Positions 1 to 7,344 of a stretch of DNA of 64,000 nt are shown here, piece by piece. The position numbers and the translations under genes were made by a program. The DNA is from Pasteurellaceae bacterium 15-036681 (GTDB lineage Bacteria > Pseudomonadota > Gammaproteobacteria > Enterobacterales > Pasteurellaceae), in assembly GCA_002002485.1 (NCBI GenBank), contig MQVI01000006.1, positions 1-64,000 of the forward strand, in the 5' to 3' direction. How positions within the stretch are numbered: position 1 is the stretch's first letter; each line of letters starts with the position of its first letter. The notes beneath the pieces are model-generated. The model ran no database searches and was not told the DNA's origin. It saw only the letters and a list, made by a program, of their open reading frames with translations.

Positions 1-1
1 G

Positions 2-118
2 TGGAACGATGATTATATTCAGCAGGTTGTTGATAAACTCAATCTAAGACCACGTAAATGTCTAGGTTGGAAAACACCTTATGAAGTTTACTTCAAAAAA
101 TCGTTGCACTTGGTTTGA
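2..118 (+). CDS. IS30-family transposase, C-terminal end (partial)
   Basis: An open frame enters at the window edge and runs 38 residues to TGA at 116-118. It contains RPRKCLGWKTPYEV, the typical C-terminal signature of IS30-family transposases (integrase-core end). The rest of the insertion sequence lies outside the window. The right end of the element is expected within a few tens of bases after the stop, so the next gene begins inside or against the IS end. The family call is firm from this motif; the exact IS name cannot be given from 38 residues. Confidence 0.8.
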   Translation, partial: WNDDYIQQVVDKLNLRPRKCLGWKTPYEVYFKKSLHLV

Positions 119-477
119 CAATTCAAGCGGATAAAAAGGTGGTTCAAACTGCGGATACCATTAATAATTTGGTGATCGTAGATATTAAACCTGAATTTAA
201 CCAGAAATTTAAAGCGGTGGTTGTGCTGGAAATGGCGCAGTCATTAAAGGTTGAAGACGGCGTGTTAGCAATGTATGCACTGACTAAAAAAGATAACCCG
301 AACCGTTGGTATTTCTATGAAATCTATGCCAGTGAACAGGCTTATCAGCAACATAGTCAAACGCCTCACTTTAAGGATTACTTAGATCAAACGGCAGAAA
401 TGGTTCAAGATAAACAGGCAATCGAAATTGTGCCGAGTTTGTTGATGAATAAAGGCGGGTTGAGTTTTAGGGATTAA
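115..477 (+). pseudogene. Antibiotic-biosynthesis-monooxygenase (ABM) fold protein, probably 5'-truncated by the IS
   Basis: The readable frame gives 120 residues from a TTG at 115, which overlaps the transposase stop. From about residue 17 the sequence fits a small ABM/YgiN-like ferredoxin-fold protein: a strand (NLVIVDIKP), a central FYEIYASEQAYQQHSQTPHF segment, and a C-terminal strand. The HxxxxHF pattern is typical of this family, members of which act on quinols or as small monooxygenases. The first ten or so residues are encoded by what should be IS end sequence. There is no ribosome-binding site and no normal start, so the native 5' end (perhaps with a signal peptide) is probably missing. 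It may be transcribed from the IS. The truncation is inference. Confidence 0.6.
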
Positions 478-618
478 TTTTAACCAAACATTTTTCAATA
501 ACGTTTTTAATTCTTACATTTTATCGAGCAGTAAATAACGCTGACTGTCGATATGGAAGCCGTGGTGGCGGTATTAAAGCTCGGCAAAAATTTTCCAATT
601 TTTTAACGGGGAGCAATT

Positions 619-1305
619 ATGCGATTTAATCAATTTAATCAGCCAATTGGTGATGAAATTAGCCAATTTAGTGTAGGGGAATACCCTAATATTAAGGTTT
701 TACAAGGTAAATATTGCCGTATAGAACGGCTTGCTTTACATCATAGTGATGATCTCTATGTTGTTCATTCTTCCTCACTACACAACTGGACTTACCTGCC
801 CTGTCAATCTATTCAGTCTAAAGACGAATGTCAAAAACGCATTTCACATTGGATTAGTAATAATGACCCTTACCATTTAGCCATTATTGATCAAAAAACA
901 AATAAAGCCGTTGGCACCTTTGCTCTGATGCGAATAGATACCAATAATCGTTCCATTGAAGTGGGCTGGGTAATCTTTGGTGATGAATTAAAACGAACAA
1001 GGCAAGCAACAGAAGCGCATTATTTGCTGGCTAAATATGTTTTTGAAACCTTGCAATATCGCCGCTACGAATGGAAATGCGATGCGCTAAACGCTCCCTC
1101 TCGTCGCTCGGCTGAACGCTTAGGCTTTGTATTTGAAGGTATTTTCCGACAAGCTATGGTATATCACAACCGCAATCGTGATACTGCTTGGTTTTCAATG
1201 CTAGATAAAGAGTGGCCACAGCGTAAAATTTGTTTCGAACGTTGGCTACAAGAAGATAATTTTGACGAGCAAGGCAATCAGAAAACTCAATTGAATAAGT
1301 CATAA
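619..1305 (+). CDS. GNAT-family N-acetyltransferase (RimJ/RimL-like)
   Basis: A 228-residue protein with an acetyltransferase-3 type GNAT fold. A substrate-recognition N-terminal part (GKYCRIERL) is followed by the core with VGTFALMRID, SIEVGWVIFG and the acetyl-CoA-binding region, and then LNAPSRRSAERLGFVFEG, the usual last helix and strand of RimL-like enzymes. The family acetylates protein N-termini, polyamines or small amines; the substrate here cannot be read from the sequence. The start ATG has a good GGGGAGC ribosome-binding site. The gene stands alone between the IS-truncated gene and a MITE-like repeat. Confidence 0.75.
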   Translation: MRFNQFNQPIGDEISQFSVGEYPNIKVLQGKYCRIERLALHHSDDLYVVHSSSLHNWTYLPCQSIQSKDECQKRISHWISNNDPYHLAIIDQKTNKAVGTFALMRIDTNNRSIEVGWVIFGDELKRTRQATEAHYLLAKYVFETLQYRRYEWKCDALNAPSRRSAERLGFVFEGIFRQAMVYHNRNRDTAWFSMLDKEWPQRKICFERWLQEDNFDEQGNQKTQLNKS

Positions 1306-1359
1306 TTTATTTGCAATAGATATTTTTCGGTATCAATATATATACTAAAATCACCTATC

Positions 1360-1628
1360 TAGGGTCTGTTTATCTTTCATAAACGACTGCGACGGAGATT
1401 ATTTTTCGCCAAATCAAGGCGAAAATTGTGCAGTTTAGTCATTCTAAACAAACGGTTTTCAACGCAGAGTTGGCGAAAAATAAACTCGTCCCTTCGGGTT
1501 GTGCCTAAAATAGGCACATCCTTCGTTGCAAAACTTGTCAATAGCACCACTATTAACTGCGTTTTTCGCCTAGTCTGTGCCTATTTTAGGCTACAACGCA
1601 GTTTTTTATGAAAGATAAACAGACCCTA
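1360..1628. repeat. MITE-like element with 24-bp terminal inverted repeats
   Basis: The ends 1360-1383 and 1605-1628 are perfect inverted copies of a 24-bp sequence beginning TAGGGTCTGTTTATC. Similarity continues imperfectly inward (ACTGCG on both sides). The 220-bp interior holds further small palindromes around GTGCCTAAAATAGGCAC and no convincing gene; a 61-codon frame inside it lacks any family signal. It fills the gap between the GNAT gene and the reductase gene. Size and structure fit a non-autonomous transposable element. No clear target-site duplication was seen. Confidence 0.65.
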
Positions 1629-1668
1629 ATATAGAACAAAATTCTTTTTACTTTAATGGAGAAATACT

Positions 1669-2217
1669 ATGAATGTACTTATCGTTTCAGGACACCCAAA
1701 CCTCGCTCAATCAAATGCAAACAGTATTATTATTGAGCAAATCAAAACAAATTTAGGCAATGTTGGTGTGCGTGATTTAGGCGCATTATACCCAACTCAC
1801 CAAATTGATGTTGCTACTGAACAAGCTGAATTGGTGAAAGCAGATGTGATCGTATTCCAGTTCCCTATGTTCTGGTATAGCGTACCTGCGGTATTAAAAA
1901 GCTATTTTGATGATGTACTGACCTATGGTTTTGCTTATGGTTCTACAGGCGATAAATTACACTGTAAAAAAGTGATTTTCTCGTTTACTGTTGGTGGTGT
2001 GGAAGAAAGTTATAATGGTGAAGAAATGCACAAAATTTCAGCCTTAACCGCACCTTTCTACGATTTAGCAAAATTCTCAGGTATGCAATGGCAAGAGCCG
2101 GTTTACTCTTGTGGTATGCTATATTTAGAAGGTTTATTACCTGCGGAAGTGCTACCTGTTGTTCAAGCAAAAGCTAAAGAGCACGCAGATCGTTTAATTA
2201 AACAGATTAACGCTTAA
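1669..2217 (+). CDS. NAD(P)H-dependent oxidoreductase, flavodoxin-like (KefF/MdaB type)
   Basis: A 182-residue flavodoxin-2 family protein. The FMN/FAD phosphate-binding N-terminus is VSGHPNLAQSN (residues 6-16). FQFPMFWYSVPAVLKSYFDD (63-82) is the hallmark loop that contacts the flavin in quinone reductases of the MdaB/KefF/YwrO group. The likely role is two-electron reduction of quinones or other electrophiles in the cytoplasm. The ATG follows an AATGGAGAAA ribosome-binding site. A convergent LysR gene ends 70 bp downstream, with a shared terminator and a DNA-uptake word between them. The enzyme class is clear; the physiological substrate is unknown. Confidence 0.8.
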   Translation: MNVLIVSGHPNLAQSNANSIIIEQIKTNLGNVGVRDLGALYPTHQIDVATEQAELVKADVIVFQFPMFWYSVPAVLKSYFDDVLTYGFAYGSTGDKLHCKKVIFSFTVGGVEESYNGEEMHKISALTAPFYDLAKFSGMQWQEPVYSCGMLYLEGLLPAEVLPVVQAKAKEHADRLIKQINA

Positions 2218-2252
2218 CAAGCGGTTCGATTTTAAAAGACATTTGCAACTAT

Positions 2253-2290
2253 ATACCGACTAAACTCATCGCTTAGTCGGTATTTTTTAT
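2253..2290. terminator. Bidirectional terminator between the reductase and LysR genes
   Basis: A 10-bp stem (2253-2262 with 2274-2283) around an 11-nt loop is followed by a T-run on the plus strand. It separates two convergent genes. Confidence 0.75.
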
Positions 2291-3171
2291 ATCCTCAACG
2301 TATCAATCACCGCCCTTAATGCTGGTGAAACATTGCGGTGTGGATAGTAGAGATATAGACTTGGTAACGCCAAACACTGTTCGCCTAAAATCTGAATTAA
2401 CTCACCGCTTGCAAGTTCATCAGCGACAAGATCCTCTTGTAAATAGGCTATGCCTAGCCCTCTTTTCGCAGCAGTGCATGTTACATAGTCATCATTAAAA
2501 ACCCACTGCCCTTTGGGTACAAAGCTAGTTGGCTTGCCGTTATGCTCAAATTCCCACGCATAAATTCCGCCGTTACTTAATCTGTAACAAATACATTGAT
2601 GTTGCTCCAGCTCTTGAATATTTTTCGGTATGCCATAACGCTCAAAATAATCAGGACTTGCAACTAATACCATTTTTAGTGGTGGGGAAATTTTAACCGC
2701 AATCATTCCCTCGGCGACATCATCATTCAAACGTATGCCTGCGTCAAAACCCTCTGCGATAATATCCACAAAGCGATTTTCAGAACTTAGCTCAAGCTGA
2801 ACTTCAGGATATTGCTGCTGAAAGTAAGCAAGTTTAGGGATCAGTAATTTATCAATAGTGTAAATACCCGCATTAATTCTTACTAAGCCTGTTGGCGCAT
2901 TGCGGTAGTGTTCCAAAATCGCCAGTTCATTATCCAGTTTGTGAAAGCTCTGCTCTGCGGTGCGGAAAAGCTGTTCGCCTGCTTGGGTAAGAGATACGGT
3001 TCTTGTGGTACGAGTAAAGAGCTGTATGCCTAAGCGTTGTTCCAATAGGCGAATGGTTTTACTTAATGCCGGCGAAGATACCCCGAGTTTTTGTGCCGCT
3101 TTGGTAAAGCTCTTTTCTTGGGCGACTAATAGGAAAGCATAGAGATCGTTATAGTTTTCACGTTTAAGCAT
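2287..3171 (-). CDS. LysR-family transcriptional regulator
   Basis: A 294-residue LTTR. The N-terminal winged helix-turn-helix covers residues 8-66, with FTKAAQKLGVSSPALSKTIR as recognition region and the LF.RTTRTVSLT wing. The C-terminal part is a LysR substrate-binding domain (from about 90). It is divergent from the alpha/beta hydrolase gene at 3347. The 175-bp gap contains the dyad TTAACTTGTAGTTAA (3211-3225), a good T-N11-A LysR box. The same half-sites recur before the second hydrolase copy at 7352-7366. The likely job is control of both hydrolase copies and perhaps of the efflux and dehydrogenase genes between them; the inducer is unknown. Confidence 0.85.
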   Translation of the reverse strand: MLKRENYNDLYAFLLVAQEKSFTKAAQKLGVSSPALSKTIRLLEQRLGIQLFTRTTRTVSLTQAGEQLFRTAEQSFHKLDNELAILEHYRNAPTGLVRINAGIYTIDKLLIPKLAYFQQQYPEVQLELSSENRFVDIIAEGFDAGIRLNDDVAEGMIAVKISPPLKMVLVASPDYFERYGIPKNIQELEQHQCICYRLSNGGIYAWEFEHNGKPTSFVPKGQWVFNDDYVTCTAAKRGLGIAYLQEDLVADELASGELIQILGEQCLALPSLYLYYPHRNVSPALRAVIDTLRI

Positions 3172-3210
3172 AGCAAATAGACCTTATTAAGATAATCGTC
3201 TTTAATATAA

Positions 3211-3225
3211 TTAACTTGTAGTTAA
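3211..3225. promoter_or_regulatory. Putative LysR operator (T-N11-A dyad)
   Basis: TTAACT-tgt-AGTTAA is a perfect 6-bp inverted repeat in the divergent gap between the LysR gene and the hydrolase gene. It sits about 120 bp before the hydrolase ATG and 40 bp before the regulator's start. The assignment rests on dyad symmetry, position, and conservation at the duplicate locus. Confidence 0.5.
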
Positions 3226-3346
3226 AAGTCTATAAACTTTTTTGGGTGTTATCATTTTATTATTAACGTATATACTGTGCAACATCTTAAGCGGGCAAGC
3301 AAGTTGCTCGAGATAATCTGAATTAACAATAAAAGGAAACATTTTT

Positions 3347-4480
3347 ATGAAATTAAAAACATTAACTGCAGCTTTATTAGTAGGTTCATCTTTATTAGCA
3401 GGTAACGTTATGGCAAATACACAATCAGCAACGGTAATTGAAGTGCCGGCACAAACTATTCAATTAACGCAAGAGTGGGACAAAATCTTCCCGAAATCAG
3501 ATAAAGTTGAACACCGCAAAGTGACTTTTAAAAACCGCTATGGTATCACTTTAGCCGCAGACTTATATATCCCGAAAGGCGTAACAGGTAAATTACCAGC
3601 AATCGCAGTCAGCGGTCCATTCGGTGCGGTGAAAGAGCAATCTTCGGGTATCTATGCACAAACATTAGCGGAACGTGGTTTTGTCACCGTGGCATTTGAC
3701 CCGTCTTACACTGGCGAAAGTTCAGGCTTACCACGCAATATGCCAAGCCCAGACATCAATACAGAAGATTTCAGCGCAGCAGTGGATTTCTTAGGTTCAT
3801 TAGATAACGTTAATCGTGATGAAATCGGGATTTTAGGTGTATGTGGTTGGGGTGGCTTCGCTTTAAACGCCGCAGTATCTGATCCTCGCATTAAAGCCGT
3901 TGCAACGAGCACAATGTACGATATGACCCGTGTTGTCGCAAACGGTTATGAGATCAATATGAAACAAAATGCACAGGGTGCATACGATAGAAAAGCAGGT
4001 CAAACCGCAGAAGATCGTTACAATATGCGTTTACAGATGAGCAACGCTCGTTGGGAAAGCTCAAAAACGGGTTATGCAACGTTATCGCCAGCAAATAACA
4101 TCGATCCAACTAAAGACATTACCGCAGATACACCTAAATTCGTCGCGGAATATGCGAACTTCTACCGTACAGAGCGTGGTTATCACCCTCGTGCGATTAA
4201 CTCAAACCCACAAGGTTCTTGGGCGGATACAGCAATGATCACAATGGCGAATATGCCGATTTTACAATATGCGGCAGAATTAAAAGCCCCTGCGTTAATC
4301 GTACACGGTGAAAATGCGCACTCTCGTTACTTCGCTGAAGACGCATTCAAATCTTTAGGCAGCAAAGAGAAAGAGTTATACATCGTTCCAAACGCAAGCC
4401 ATACGGATTTATACGATAACAACGCAAACAAAATTCCGTTTGATAAATTTGAAACATTTTTCAAGGCGAATTTAAAATAA
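3347..4480 (+). CDS. Secreted alpha/beta hydrolase, copy 1
   Basis: A 377-residue protein with a clear signal peptide (KLK, hydrophobic core, AGNVMA about residue 23), so it is probably periplasmic. The fold is alpha/beta hydrolase of the dienelactone-hydrolase/YcjY-like type. The strand AIAVSGPFGAVKEQ leads into the cap. The nucleophile elbow is GVCGWGG with Cys166 in place of the usual Ser. The late strand is ALIVHGENAHS, and VPNASHTDLYD holds the catalytic His352. A near-identical second copy lies 4.1 kb downstream (7 residue differences by direct comparison). Control by the divergent LysR gene is likely. The substrate is unknown; esters or lactones are plausible. Confidence 0.8.
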   Translation: MKLKTLTAALLVGSSLLAGNVMANTQSATVIEVPAQTIQLTQEWDKIFPKSDKVEHRKVTFKNRYGITLAADLYIPKGVTGKLPAIAVSGPFGAVKEQSSGIYAQTLAERGFVTVAFDPSYTGESSGLPRNMPSPDINTEDFSAAVDFLGSLDNVNRDEIGILGVCGWGGFALNAAVSDPRIKAVATSTMYDMTRVVANGYEINMKQNAQGAYDRKAGQTAEDRYNMRLQMSNARWESSKTGYATLSPANNIDPTKDITADTPKFVAEYANFYRTERGYHPRAINSNPQGSWADTAMITMANMPILQYAAELKAPALIVHGENAHSRYFAEDAFKSLGSKEKELYIVPNASHTDLYDNNANKIPFDKFETFFKANLK

Positions 4481-4520
4481 TCCCGTACTAAGCAACACGT
4501 TTTTTTCATAATCCTTTATC

Positions 4521-4550
4521 AATAGCCGTTCGAAAGAGCGGTTATTTTTT
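4521..4550 (+). terminator. Terminator after hydrolase copy 1
   Basis: An 11-bp stem with two G-U pairs (4521-4531 with 4536-4546), a GAAA tetraloop, and a T-run. Confidence 0.7.
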
Positions 4551-4576
4551 AGAAAAATTTTGTAAAAGGAGAAAAT

Positions 4577-4906
4577 ATGAACCCTTGGATTTTACTTGGT
4601 GCCTCTATTGGTTTAGAGATTATCGCCACTAACCTACTGAAACTAAGTGACGGTTTTACCAAACCTATTCCTACCGCTAGTGCATTATTGATTTATGCGC
4701 TGTCATTTTATTTAGTTTCTATCGTATTCCGTACCCTGCCAGTTGGCTTAGTTTATGCTGTATGGTCTGGTGTTGGAATTATTTTAACCGCTATCGTTGC
4801 CTATTTTGCTTTCGGGCAAAAACTCGATACGCCCGCAATGCTTGGTATTGGACTGATTATTTCAGGTGTATTGGTAATTAATTTATTTTCAGCAACAAGC
4901 CATTAA
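4577..4906 (+). CDS. Small multidrug resistance (SMR) efflux protein, EmrE/QacE type
   Basis: A 109-residue protein with four membrane helices. The membrane-embedded Glu14, essential for proton-coupled drug exchange, lies in GASIGLEIIATNLLKLSDGF. LVYAVWSGVGIILTA is the SMR helix-3 signature. The KLSDGF end of helix 1 resembles the EmrE/QacE branch (cationic drug export) rather than the guanidinium-exporting SugE branch. The protein acts as a dimer in the inner membrane. It has its own AAAAGGAG ribosome-binding site, and the alcohol dehydrogenase gene follows 24 bp later, so the two may be cotranscribed. Confidence 0.85.
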   Translation: MNPWILLGASIGLEIIATNLLKLSDGFTKPIPTASALLIYALSFYLVSIVFRTLPVGLVYAVWSGVGIILTAIVAYFAFGQKLDTPAMLGIGLIISGVLVINLFSATSH

Positions 4907-4930
4907 CCCTTTAAACATGAGGAAATAGTG

Positions 4931-5983
4931 ATGACATTTAAAGTAAAAAGTTTTGCCGCTTACGACAATCATAGCCCACTCGCCCCGTTCCAAGCAGAAC
5001 GCCGCGAATTGCGCCCAGACGATGTGGATATTGACATTTTATATTGTGGCGTGTGCCATTCCGATTTACACCAAGCCCGCAACGACTGGGGCTGGAGTAA
5101 TTACCCGATTGTACCAGGGCACGAAATTGTTGGGCGCGTCCGTACAGTCGGTTCGCAAGTCACCCGTTTTAAAGCAGGTGATTTAGTGGGTGTCGGCTGT
5201 ATGGTAGATTCCTGCGGACACTGCCACGCCTGCACGCACCATTTAGAACAATATTGCGAAGAAGGTATGACCCAAACCTACAACACGCCTGATCGTCGTG
5301 ACGGATTGATGACCTACGGCGGTTACAGTGAACGCATTATCGTGACCGAAAATTTTGTGTTGCACGTGCCAGAAAATTTGGATACGCAAGCCGTTGCACC
5401 ATTACTTTGCGCAGGTATTACCGTTTGGTCGCCGCTCAAACACTGGAATATCGGCAAAGGCAGCAAAGTAGCCGTGGTCGGTCTTGGTGGCTTAGGGCAT
5501 ATGGCAATTAAACTCGCCAAAGCATTGGGTGCGGAAGTGACCTTGTTTACCCGTAGCCCGAACAAAGCAGAAGATGCTTTCCGCCTTGGTGCACATAACG
5601 TGGTACTTTCCACTGACGAAACTCAAATGAATGCCGTGGCAAATCAGTTCAACCTGATTGTCGACACCGTGCCGTACACCCACGATCTGAAACCTTATCT
5701 GCCAACACTCGCCCTTGACGGTACATTGGTAATGGTTGGTTTAGTGGGCGAACTGGAAGAGCCGATTAACACCGTTCTTATGCAACCGGGTCGCCGCTCT
5801 ATCTCGGCATCTATGATTGGCGGTATTAAAGAAACGCAAGAAATGCTCGATTTCTGTGGTGAACACAATATCGTGTCTGATGTGGAAGAGATCAAAATGC
5901 AAGACATCAACGATGCTTTTGTGCGTATGGAAAAAAGCGATGTGAAATATCGTTTTGTGATTGATATTGCCAATACACTATAA
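4931..5983 (+). CDS. Zinc-dependent NAD(P) alcohol/aldehyde dehydrogenase (YahK-like)
   Basis: A 350-residue medium-chain dehydrogenase. Catalytic zinc ligands Cys42 and His64 lie in CGVCHSDLHQ and PGHEIVGRV. Structural zinc cysteines 95, 98, 101 and 109 lie in DSCGHCHACTHHLEQYC. The Rossmann motif is VVGLGGLGHMAIKLAKALGA. The sequence closely follows E. coli YahK, an NADPH-preferring reductase of aldehydes, up to the C-terminal DVKYRFVIDI. The ATG at 4931 is preferred over an overlapping GTG at 4928 because the GAGGAA site is then 7 nt away. It probably detoxifies aldehydes in the cytoplasm. Confidence 0.85.
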   Translation: MTFKVKSFAAYDNHSPLAPFQAERRELRPDDVDIDILYCGVCHSDLHQARNDWGWSNYPIVPGHEIVGRVRTVGSQVTRFKAGDLVGVGCMVDSCGHCHACTHHLEQYCEEGMTQTYNTPDRRDGLMTYGGYSERIIVTENFVLHVPENLDTQAVAPLLCAGITVWSPLKHWNIGKGSKVAVVGLGGLGHMAIKLAKALGAEVTLFTRSPNKAEDAFRLGAHNVVLSTDETQMNAVANQFNLIVDTVPYTHDLKPYLPTLALDGTLVMVGLVGELEEPINTVLMQPGRRSISASMIGGIKETQEMLDFCGEHNIVSDVEEIKMQDINDAFVRMEKSDVKYRFVIDIANTL

Positions 5984-5989
5984 AATCAC

Positions 5990-6017
5990 AAAGTGTGGTC
6001 TAAAATAGCCACACTTT
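5990..6017 (+). terminator. Hairpin after the alcohol dehydrogenase gene
   Basis: A perfect 9-bp stem AAAGTGTGG / CCACACTTT with a 10-nt loop. The following T-run is short, so termination may be partial. Confidence 0.5.
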
Positions 6018-6141
6018 CACTAAAGGAGATAAAATAAAAGTGGCTGATTTTTACCAGTTGCAAATTAACAGTACAATCTGACCGCTTGCTAAAGCCCATA
6101 TTTCTTTTACGCACACATTAAAACTCAAGAAAACATTATTT

Positions 6142-7254
6142 ATGCTCAAATCTTTTATTTTAAAATTTTTCTTTATTATCATTGGATTAACTGCAATTTT
6201 TGCCGCCACAGGCTTTGCATTCTACAAATTCCACCCTGTGTTCGGCGGTTCACCTGATGAAACCAGCATGGCCAAAATCCGCGCATCAAAGGCTTTTAAC
6301 GGTCGTGAGTTTGAAAACCTTGAACCTACACCAATAGTAACTTCTGAAGATACTCCCTCTATTTGGGAATGGGGTTGGTCTATGCTTAATCCGCAACCGG
6401 GCAAACATCCGGCCAAGCCTCTACCCACTGTGACTCTAGATAAATCACAGCTCCAAGATGGTAGTGTGGCTTGGTTTGGGCATTCTACGACATTATTCCG
6501 CACTGGCGGACAAACATTTATTACTGATCCTGTTTTCTATAAAGCCTCGCCCGTTCCTTTTACTGGCAAACCTTTTGATATGAGCCATACACCGACGGTA
6601 GAAGAGTTGCCTGAGATCGATGTGGTGCTGATTTCTCACGATCATTACGATCATTTAGATTATCAAGCTATCCGAGAAATCGATAGTAAAGCCAAACGTT
6701 TTATCGTTCCATTGGGTGTGAAAGCACATTTACAACGTTGGGGCATTGCTGATGAGAAAATAGCTGAACTCGATTGGAATGAACAAACTCTCGTAAGTAG
6801 TACAGCTGTAACTTTTGTCCCAAGTCGTCATTTTAGTGGACGTAGTTTTGATCGTAATAAAACACTATGGGGTGGCTATGTGATCAAATCCCCTGATTTA
6901 TCAATTTATTTCAGCGCAGACAGTGGATATGGTAAACATTATGCTGACATTATCGCTCAATATGGTCCATTTGACTTTGCAATGATTGAAAATGGTGCAT
7001 ATGATCAAAATTGGTCATTAATCCACAAGATGCCTGAAGAAGGTATTCAAGTTGCAGACGATATAGATGCAAAGTTAGTAATGCCTATCCATTGGGGGAA
7101 ATTTGATCTAGCTAACCACAGCTGGAAAGATCCTATCGAACGTTTCACCAAGGCTGCCTCAGAAAGAAATCTACAGGTTGCCACCCCCAAAATTGGGCAA
7201 GTGTTTCAAATCAGCAATCCACCACAAGAAAAATGGTGGGAGAATTTGGAATAA
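6142..7254 (+). CDS. Membrane-anchored metallo-beta-lactamase-fold hydrolase (RomA/NAPE-PLD/UlaG-like)
   Basis: A 370-residue protein. Residues 5-29 form one hydrophobic anchor. The MBL domain begins at SVAWFGHSTTLFRTGGQTFITDPVF, and the metal-binding motif SHDHYDHLD supplies His166, His168, Asp170 and His171. Later metal-site residues are SRHFSGRS, SADSGYG and MPIHWGKF. These features place it with the NAPE-phospholipase-D-like/RomA group, which hydrolyses phosphoester or amide-type substrates; the actual substrate is unknown. It probably faces the periplasm. It lies between the two hydrolase copies and is followed by a strong terminator. Confidence 0.8.
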   Translation: MLKSFILKFFFIIIGLTAIFAATGFAFYKFHPVFGGSPDETSMAKIRASKAFNGREFENLEPTPIVTSEDTPSIWEWGWSMLNPQPGKHPAKPLPTVTLDKSQLQDGSVAWFGHSTTLFRTGGQTFITDPVFYKASPVPFTGKPFDMSHTPTVEELPEIDVVLISHDHYDHLDYQAIREIDSKAKRFIVPLGVKAHLQRWGIADEKIAELDWNEQTLVSSTAVTFVPSRHFSGRSFDRNKTLWGGYVIKSPDLSIYFSADSGYGKHYADIIAQYGPFDFAMIENGAYDQNWSLIHKMPEEGIQVADDIDAKLVMPIHWGKFDLANHSWKDPIERFTKAASERNLQVATPKIGQVFQISNPPQEKWWENLE

Positions 7255-7267
7255 CTCATACTATCTA

Positions 7268-7308
7268 AATACCTGTATCTAATATTGTTCAGATACAGGT
7301 ATTTTATT
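7268..7308 (+). terminator. Terminator after the MBL-fold gene
   Basis: A perfect 13-bp stem (7268-7280 with 7291-7303), a 10-nt loop, and a T-rich tail. Confidence 0.8.
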
Positions 7309-7344
7309 AGGATAATAAACTAATCAAACCTCATTTATCATATC

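Larger units (their letters stand above)
3204..4480 (+). repeat. Direct duplication, copy 1 (promoter plus hydrolase gene)
   Basis: This segment recurs at 7345-8620. Homology starts just before the LysR-type dyad and covers the whole leader and coding region. The leader copies differ by a few substitutions and a one-base indel before the ribosome-binding site. Because the control region was copied with the gene, both copies should respond to the same regulator. Confidence 0.9.

Noticed and set aside
540-605. Gene remnant upstream of the GNAT gene (frame reading TVDMEAVVAVLKLGKNF)
   Set aside because: Only about 20 codons are readable, with no start and no family I can name; chance is not excluded.
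1426-1611. 61-codon frame inside the MITE-like element
   Set aside because: No ribosome-binding site, no family signal, and it runs through the palindromes of the element.
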